From positions 977,815-1,041,814 of the forward strand of contig CAJNDS010001446.1 in NCBI GenBank assembly GCA_905221605.1: a stretch of 64,000 bases of DNA. Reading direction: 5' to 3'. Shown here one piece after another: positions 57,286 through 64,000 of the stretch. The position numbers and the translations under genes are program-made. The stretch is from Symbiodinium natans (Eukaryota; Sar; Dinophyceae; Suessiales; Symbiodiniaceae). Position 1 is the stretch's first letter. Every line of letters begins with the position of its first letter. The notes under the pieces were generated by a model. That model was given only the letters and a program-made list of their open reading frames with translations, made no database searches and was not told the origin of the DNA.

Positions 57286-58216
57286 TGTTCATGTGTCTAT
57301 AATATATATATATATATATCATATATACATAAGATTATATGTACATATGTTCACCCTAGGGTTTAAGGCTATTCGGGTTAGTAGAGGCTCAGGTGGCAAG
57401 CTTGAGTATTCAGACATTTTGTTGCTTGAGGATTTTGAAGCTGATTCGTCGAGGCTTTATAGGGTTTAGGGTTTAGGGTTTAGGGTTGAGCTTAAGGGTA
57501 GAAACACATTTTGGGTCGGGTGCCTCTAGGGCTTCGGGAACTGGATCAGAGCAACGCGTGGCCCCAACTCGCATCATGTCCGTCACCGTGGAGGTAGGCT
57601 TCATGAGTGGCAGGACGACGTCTCTGGAAGCCGAGTTGGATGCCACGGTGGAGACGATCAAGCGCCGCGCGCAAACAGTGCTGGAGGTGGGCACGGGCCG
57701 ACTTGTGAACTCTTCTGGAAGGATCCTGGGCGGAGCCTTCACTGTGCAGGAATCCGGAGTGGAGAGCGGCGATGTTCTAACTTTGCAGGTATGGAAGGCT
57801 CAGATAAGCAAAAGTTTTCAAGCCTTTGCAGCAGTTGCCAGTGACGGGTCTGTCGCGACCTGGGGCCACGCAGGCTGCGGTGGTGACAGCCGCGCTGTGC
57901 AAGATCAGTTGAAGAACGTGCAGCAGCTTTACTCAAACGGGTCTGCTTTTGCTGCCATTCTGGCCGATGGATCCGTCGTAACCTGGGTCGATCCTGACCG
58001 TGGTGGTGAAAGCAGTGCGGTCGGCTAAAGAAGGTGAAGAAAGTTCACTTCTCGGCTGGTGCTGTTGCCGCCATTCTGAACGATGGATCTGTGGCGACTT
58101 GGGGCGATGTGGATTATGGCGGGGACAGTGATGCCGTCCAGGTGCAGCTGAAGAACGTGCGGTGCATTCATGACAATGGTTTCGCTTTTGCTGCGATCCT
58201 GGACGATGGCTCGGTT

Positions 58217-58328
58217 CCCAAAGGGTCCATGTACCCATCTAGTATATACTTGGGCCTTAAAGGGGTTCCTATACAGTAGCTTTAGGGCCCAAATATGTAC
58301 TATATGGGTACATGGACCCTTAGGAGTT
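58217..58328. mobile_element. 112-bp MITE-like or introner-like insertion in copy 4
   Basis: Left arm AAAGGGTCCATGTACCCAT and right arm ATGGGTACATGGACCCTT are inverted; similarity extends over about 47 bp per arm (roughly 40 matches), leaving an 18-bp loop. It is flanked by GTT on both sides and absent from copies 1-3, which gives its exact boundaries. Confidence 0.85.
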
Positions 58329-58468
58329 GTGACCTGAGGGGGCCATGCGGCATTTGGCGGGGACAGTAGCGCCGTGCAAGACCGGCGGAGGAATGTGCAG
58401 CGGATTGAACGTGCTGCATCTGCTTTTGCTGCGATCCTCGGCGATGGATCCGTCGTAACGTGGGGCCA

Positions 58469-58517
58469 TAAACCCTAAACCCTAAACCCTAAACCCTAAA
58501 CCCTGAACCGTAAACCC
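58469..58517. repeat. CCCTAAA array inside a coding repeat of copy 4
   Basis: Seven telomere-like units, the last ones variant (CCCTGAA, CCGTAAA), between TGGGGCCA and GGTGATAGCAG. In the paralogues this place codes for the WG-x(4)-GGDS part of a blade. Confidence 0.92.
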
Positions 58518-59171
58518 GGTGATAGCAGTGCGGTCCAAGATCGACTGAAAAGAGTGCAGCAAATCTATTTCTCCTTCGGTGCATTTGTTGCAATCCTGGA
58601 GGATGGATCTGTTGTGACCTGGGGGCATCCGAACTACGGTGGTGATAGCCACTCTGTGCAACATCAGCTGAGGAAGGTGCAAAATGTCAAACGCTCCTCT
58701 GATGCGTTTGCTGCCATCCTGGAGGGCGGATCTGTTGTGACCTGGGGCTGTGCAGACTCTGGCGGGGACAGTCCTCGCGTGCAAGATGAGCTGAAGAGCG
58801 TCCAGCACATTCAATCTACCAGTCGCGCTTTTGCTGGGATCCTGGGCGATGGATCTGTTGTGACCTGCCATGCGGACACTGGTGGTGACAGCAGCACAGT
58901 CCGTGAGCAGCTGAAGAATGTGCAGCAGATTGAGGCCACAAGGGGTGCCTTTGCTGCCATCCTGGACAATGGATCCGTTGTGACCTGGGGTGATGCTGAC
59001 CTCGGTGGCGACAACAGCGCTGTTCATGATCGGCTGGAGAACGTGTTGTGGATTATAGCAAATTCAGGCGCTTTTGCCGCCCTCCTAGGAGATGGGGCTG
59101 TCGTGACCTGAGGCCATGCTGACCATGGCGGTGACAGCAGTATTGTAGAAGATCAGCCGTTGAGCTTGTAG

Positions 59172-60000
59172 CAGGTAAGAGCGCTCCCGGCAGGTGCTTG
59201 TTGTGCATGTTTACCGACCTTGTTCTGGGAAGAAGTTCGTCGGAGACATGAGGGTGGACCCGAATTAGACCTTCAACCCCAATCTCCTCAACCCTCACTC
59301 CTTTAATACCCTTGAAGCCCTAAAACCCTAAACCCTTAACCCTTAACCCTTAACCCTTAACCCTTAACCCTTAACCCTAAACCCTTAACCCTAAACCCTA
59401 AACCCTGATGCCCTTGTGTTAGCTTGCCATGGTCTCTAGGGTGCTGCATGGTTCAAACCCAGGTCTCCTATGGCGTGGTGTTTCTCAGTGGTGTGCAAAG
59501 GTTCTCCCTCCCTAAACCTTGGACCCTAAAGCTTAAACCCCCAACCCTACACCCTACACCCTACACCCTAAACCCTAAACCCTAAACCCTAAACCGTAAA
59601 CCCTAAACCCTAAACCCTAAACCCTAAACCCTAAACCCTAAACCCTAAACCCTAAACCCTAAACCCTAAACCCCCCCCCCCCCCCCCCCCCCCCCCCCAA
59701 CCCCAAAACACGCCCTAGGTTCGCCGAAGAAGCGGCGCCGAAACCTCCACAGCCTCCTCTGCGTCCTGAGTCCCAAGCCATAGAAGCCTGGCAAAGTAGC
59801 TAGGGGTTTAGGGTTTAGGGTTTCGGGTTTAGGGTTTAGGGTTTAGGGTTTAGGGTTTCGGGTTCAGGGTTTAGGGTTTAGGGTTTAGGGTTTAGGGCTC
59901 GCTTGAAAGCTAAGATGTCCCTTGTTGAAGGGGTTTAGACTTTCAGACCACACTGTTGAGGTATGAGGTTTGTGAGGCATTTAAGGCCTGAGGGGTAGGG
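59172..60000. repeat. Telomere-like arrays and a C run
   Basis: Shared 3' flank to about 59250, CCCTTAA steps (59330-59400), CCCTAAA (59555-59670), a C run (59671-59698) and TTTAGGG (59803-59896). Confidence 0.75.
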
Positions 60001-60440
60001 CCTGGAGCCTTTGTGCTGTTTTGTAGCATGACGTAGTATAATCTTAGACATGTACTATGTGCTCAGGCTTGTTTGGCTTGGGTGCGGTGGTGGGAGTTAC
60101 GGGAGTATCACCAAATGAAGATGACCCGCCCGTTAAGGCGAGCCAACCAAATTCGTGCAAGTGGCAGGCCCTGTCCTGTGTGCACCTTCATAATTGGGTA
60201 ACGGGGTACTCTTATTACATTCTTAGGTACACATGCTCTGTTCTTAGTTGCTAGGCCATTGTATGATGAATTTGCTATATAACATTATGAAATTTATGCG
60301 ACATTGGTATATTTTACTGTTTTATTCTTAGTAGATGGTTATACTGATGTATGAATACATTGTTTCACTATCACACCGTTATGTTTATGTTTATTAGTAT
60401 ACCGAAAGAGACGCACTACGGGCATGCGTTCTGCAGGTGT
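60001..60440. other. A/T-rich unique island
   Basis: From about 60180 to 60400 the sequence is clearly A/T-richer than its neighbours and lacks telomere-like steps. A frame near 60300 reads TLVYFTVLFLVDGYTDV before a stop. No family recognised. Confidence 0.45.
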
Positions 60441-60699
60441 ATTTGTGGCGATTCTTTGGTCTTAGGGTCTGGTTGAAGGGTGGCCAGAACACCCCTCCCC
60501 CACCTGGACCTTCAATTACAGGGTCTTTGAGGGAGGCGGATTCAAACACTCCCCACTACTCCCTAAGGCTCCCGAAGATTCCCTATGGTTCTCTAGCTGC
60601 CTACCCCCCATGACCCCCCTCCCTTAAGCACCCTATAAAACCCAAAACCCTTTTCCCTGACCCTAAACTGACAATGCACCTTATAATGCTTATCATTCA

Positions 60700-61274
60700 A
60701 GGGCTAACAGCCCCCCCCCCCCCCCCAAATGAGGGTCCTTTTTTTGGGCCGGCTTGTTCTCAGACGGAGCCTTATATATATATATATATATATATATGGT
60801 TCAGCGTCGAGCGTCCTGGGCCCCCCCCCCCATGGTATCCCCCCCCCCAAGTCTACTCTACGGTCCCTAAACCCTAAACCCTAAACCCTAAACCCTAAAC
60901 CCTAAACCCTAAACCCTAAAACCTAAACCCTAACCCTAAACCCTAAACCTGAAGTCTTAAACCTTAAACCCTAAACCCTAAAACCCTGAACCCTAAACCC
61001 TAACCCTAAAACCAACCCCCAACCACACCACAGGGGGGGGGGATTCATCTTAGTACCCCATCCGCGGGGAAAACCCTAAACCCTAAACCCTAAACCCTAA
61101 ACCCTAAAACCCTAAACCGTAAACCCTAAACCCTAAACCCTAAAACCCTAAAACCCTAAAACCCTAAACCCTAAACCCTAAACCCTAAAACCCTAAAACC
61201 AACCCCCAACCACACCACAGGGGGGGGGGGGGGGGGGGGGGTTGGGGGGGGGGGGGGGGTGGGGGGGGGGGGGT

Positions 61275-61347
<73 letters not shown>

Positions 61348-61375
61348 GGTAGGGGGGGGGGGGGGGGGGCCCGCC
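60700..61375. repeat. C/G homopolymers and CCCTAAA arrays
   Basis: C runs near 60711, 60822 and 60841, (TA)n (60776-60797), CCCTAAA (60865-61000 and 61070-61200) and a G-rich run of about 150 bases with isolated T (61220-61370). The phrase CCAACCCCCAACCACACCAC occurs just before a G run twice (61012 and 61199), a local duplication. Confidence 0.82.
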
Positions 61376-62852
61376 GGGGCCGAATCATATATATACATAT
61401 GAAAACATAGGGTACCTAGGGTACCCAGACAGGGTCCATCATTTAGAGAACCGCTCAGGTACAGTGTGGGGTATTTAAGGCAGGGTTTGGGGTTTAGGGT
61501 TTGGGGTTTAGAGTCTGGGGTTTAGGGTTTAGGGTTAGGGTATAGGGTTTCAAAAATCAGAGTGGTGCGATTGTAGCTCAGGGTCTGAGAAGGGTGTCGG
61601 CACTGACAGGCAGGGCTCAAATTCGCGGTCGCATTCCAGGCCCCATGCAGGCCCTGGAATGGAATGGTTCAAACCTTAGCCCTCACCCTAAACCCTAAGC
61701 CCTAAAGCCTAAACCCTTGACCCTCAACCCTTAAACCCAAACCCTAAACCCTAAAGCTTTAAACCCTGAGCCCAAACCCTAAATGCTAAACCCTTTTGTC
61801 TTACAACTCGATAACCCATCCAACCCTTCACTTTAGAACCATACATTTCTCTAGAGCACCAAAACAGCCAAAGCTCTAAACCCTAGAGCCCTAAACCCTG
61901 AACCCCATATACCTTAGAACCCAAGAAGAGGGCCTATCCTAAACTCCGAAGACCCAAAGCCCGAATGCCCCCCAACAAAAATACCCTAGATCCCTCCCGC
62001 TCGGGAGGCTCTCCTCTCTGATAATCTGGAAGCCCTACAGCCATGAAAGGGCTTAGGGTTGAGGCTTTAGGGTTTAGTTAGGGTAACATGAGGGGGCCCA
62101 GCAAGGTACCCCTAATCGGAAACCCCCAATCTCCCAACGCTGAAACCCGCAACGTCTGGAATGAACTTAAAGCCTAAGTTTTGATACAGGCTCAGGGTTG
62201 GAGGGGTCATCTAAAGTTTTAAACCTTAAGCCCTATGAACCCTAAACTTCAAGCCCCTAAACCCTGAACCTTAAACCCTAGACCCTAGACCCTAAAGCCT
62301 AAACCCTAAACCCTAAACCCTAAACCCTAAACCCTACACCCTAAACCCTAAACCCTAAGCTCCGACCTGCCCTTGGCGACGGGGCGCCTGCGCGCAGGAG
62401 GAAGCGAATGGAAAAAGCGGGCTCAGGGATTAAAGTAGCTAGGTTTAGGGTTTAGGGTTTAGGGTGTAGGGTTTAGGGTTTCGGGTTTCGGGTTTAGGGT
62501 TTAGGGTTTAGGGTTATAGACTTTAGGGTTTAGGTTTTAGGGTTTGAGGCAGGAGCCAGAGGGTTCAGGGTGGTCTAAGAATTCCAGGAACTTCTGGGGC
62601 TAAAGGCCTTAGGGGTTCAGGGGTTGAGGCTCTTGTTGGGAGGTCAGGATTTAGGGTTTAGCGGTGTTTAGACACCTGAAACTCCCGACCCTAAACCCTG
62701 CACCCGAAACCTTAAACCCTAAACTCCCTAAACTCCCTAAACGCCCTAAACGCCCTAAAAGCCCTAATATCCTAAACACTAAACCCTAGACCCTGAACCC
62801 TAAACCCTAAACCTTAAACCCCCAACACCCTAAACCCGAAGCCCCCTCGCAG
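61376..62852. other. Decayed telomere-like repeats, no gene recognised
   Basis: Scattered CCCTAAA/TTTAGGG variants, with clearer arrays at 62290-62355 and 62440-62515. A GC-rich patch near 62358-62400 reads LRPALGDGAPAR before CAG|GA and could be an exon, but no family is recognised. Confidence 0.45.
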
Positions 62853-62909
62853 CACAACGACAAGCTCTTCCTGGGCCGCGTCTCGGCAGTGCGGCTCATC
62901 GTTCCGGAG
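62853..62909 (+). CDS. Orphan exon of an unidentified gene
   Basis: 57 nt; acceptor CTCGCAG, donor GGAG|GTGCCTGG. Encodes HNDKLFLGRVSAVRLIVPE without a stop. Good splice context and balanced residues suggest a real exon; the rest of the gene is not found in the window. Confidence 0.45.
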
Positions 62910-63028
62910 GTGCCTGGGTAGGGTCTAAACCCTACATGGTTTAGGGTTTAGGGTTTAGGGTTTAGGGTTTACGGCTTAGGGTTTAGGGTTTAGGGTTTAG
63001 GGCGTTTGGGAAGTTTATGGTTTAAGGT

Positions 63029-63162
63029 TGCTTGGAGGTTCATGGTACTTATTACCCAGCGACGATAACTGAAATTACAACCCACTGATAAGCCCCTCAA
63101 GTGCCCGAATATGGTCATAAGTACAGTGATGATTGGAAACAAGTACCAGGAACCTGCAAGTA
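63029..63162. mobile_element. M1 MITE-like element
   Basis: Ends TGCTTGGAGGTTCATG and CCAGGAACCTGCAAGTA; internal AAGCCCCTCAAGTGCCC as in the other M1 copies; 134 bp. Confidence 0.75.
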
Positions 63163-64000
63163 TGCCATAGGCCCAGAACCCGGAATGCTCCACCCTGAGC
63201 CCTGCACCCTGAACCCTACAGGCCCTCAGCCCTGAACCCTGAACCCTGAACCTAACAGCGCTACAAAGCCCCAAGCCCCTGCTCCCTACTGGTCGCATCC
63301 CCCCCTTCCCCCCCCCCCCCCCCCCCCCCCCCCCCCACGACTCTTCACCCCTCTGCGACATCCCAAACCCCGAAGCCCTAAATCCCAAACCCAGGCCTAA
63401 ACCCATGGTTTCTTTGGGCCGTACCGTAAAATTCCTAGACCCTAAACCCTGGACCCCATGAGTGAACTTGATTTTCCCTGTTAGGGTCTTAGGGGCTCCG
63501 GGTAAGGCTTGGAGGTTGTTTCAGAACAGCGTGAGGTTGGGGGTTCAGAGACCTAAACCCTTCGCCCTAAACCCTAAGTTTAGGGCTTAGGGTTTAGGGC
63601 TTAGGGGTTTACGGTTTCCTCAACCCAGCCCCTGTACCGAAAAGAGGCGAGTCGCTTGAAAGAGGGTGTCGGTTGCTCAAGCCCTAAACCCTAAACTCCC
63701 AAGCCCTAAACCCTAAACCCTAAAACCCTAAAACCCTAAAACCCTTAAACCCTTAAACCCTTAAACCCTTAAACCCTTAAACCCTTAAACCCTTAAACCC
63801 TTAAACCCTTAAACCCTTAAACCCTTAAACCCTTAAACCCTAAACCCTAAAGCCCTTAAGCCCTTAAACCCTTAAACCCTTAAACCCTTAAACCCCAAAC
63901 CCTAAAGCCCTAAAACCTAACACCCTAAACCCTAAACTCCCAAACCCTAAACCCTCAAGCCCTAAAACCCTAAAACCCTAAACTCCCAAACCCAAGGCTC
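63163..64000. repeat. Repeat-rich end of window
   Basis: CCCTGAA steps, a C run (63306-63336), TTTAGGG remnants and a CCCTTAAA array (about 63740-63895). No gene seen; open frames here run through the repeats. Confidence 0.7.

Larger units (their letters stand above)
55606..57575. other. Spacer between RCC1-like copies 3 and 4
   Basis: Shared 3' flank (55625-55710), mostly unique sequence 55710-56640 with an exon-like patch (listed), an M9 copy (56752-56835), TTTAGGG (56964-57060), an ATGT/AT microsatellite (57244-57320) and the diverged 5' flank of copy 4. Confidence 0.55.
57576..59171 (+). pseudogene. Ubl + RCC1-like repeat pseudogene, cluster copy 4
   Basis: ATG 57576 begins MSVTVEVGFMSGRTTSLEA; the ubiquitin-like domain and about two repeats are intact. 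Breaks, in order: a 7-nt deletion relative to copy 3 giving TAA at 58026-58028; a 112-bp inverted-repeat insertion (58217-58328); an in-frame TGA at 58335-58337; a CCCTAAA array replacing part of a repeat (58469-58517); a deletion turning the WG signature into CH near 58868; and TGG to TGA at 59109-59111 in the last repeat. The homologous end is TAG 59169-59171. Flanks match the other copies. Repeat order still follows copy 3. Confidence 0.88.

Noticed and set aside
61171-61398. Proline-rich open frames
   Set aside because: Translation of a G/C homopolymer run; same for 11168-11406, 26276-26574, 36185-36397 and 45652-46511.

Overview
The window reads as nuclear DNA of a dinoflagellate, most likely a Symbiodiniaceae-type or related species; this is inferred from the sequence, not from a database match. 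Four things support it. Interstitial TTTAGGG/CCCTAAA arrays of the plant/algal telomere type occur roughly every kilobase in both orientations. There are intronless tandem genes made of 41-residue RCC1-like repeats and of 22-residue FNIP-like repeats. Splice junctions have GC, GA or GT donors and AG followed by G at the acceptor. Genes are sparse and surrounded by simple repeats, G/C homopolymers and short inverted-repeat elements.

Layout: 1-1.2 kb is repeat-rich and non-coding. 1268-2749 is an intact intronless gene for a ubiquitin-like domain plus RCC1-like repeats. From 4387 to about 41.3 kb I reconstruct by eye one RecQ-family DNA helicase gene on the + strand, split into about 26 tiny exons (24-81 nt). 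Its introns are filled with telomere-like arrays, MITE-like inverted repeats and a ~1.2 kb (CAA)n tract. Motifs 0, I, Ia, II, III, IV, V, VI and a partial zinc-binding segment appear in order, and reading phases agree at nearly every junction. A second gene (20774-22812; ubiquitin-like domain plus about 26 FNIP-like repeats, broken by one 22-nt deletion) lies inside one RecQ intron on the same strand. Two copies of a dispersed CAA/hairpin-rich element lie in RecQ introns (9056-11037 and 23045-24785).

From 45.8 to 59.2 kb is a tandem array of four paralogous ubiquitin-like/RCC1-like genes on the + strand with shared 5' and 3' flanks. Copy 1 is split by a 2.3 kb insert that can be removed as a GA-AG intron. 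Copies 1 and 2 carry the same +1 frameshift. Copy 3 is intact. Copy 4 is a pseudogene holding a 112-bp inverted-repeat insertion and a telomere-like array. 59.3-64 kb is repeat-rich, with one good orphan exon at 62853-62909.

How the genes relate: the helicase is a DNA-maintenance enzyme. The ubiquitin-like/solenoid genes form an expanding family of unknown role, and no operon-like logic is visible. No tRNA, rRNA or CRISPR could be supported. Coordinates come from reading the sequence; splice sites were chosen by phase and motif continuity and need transcript confirmation.
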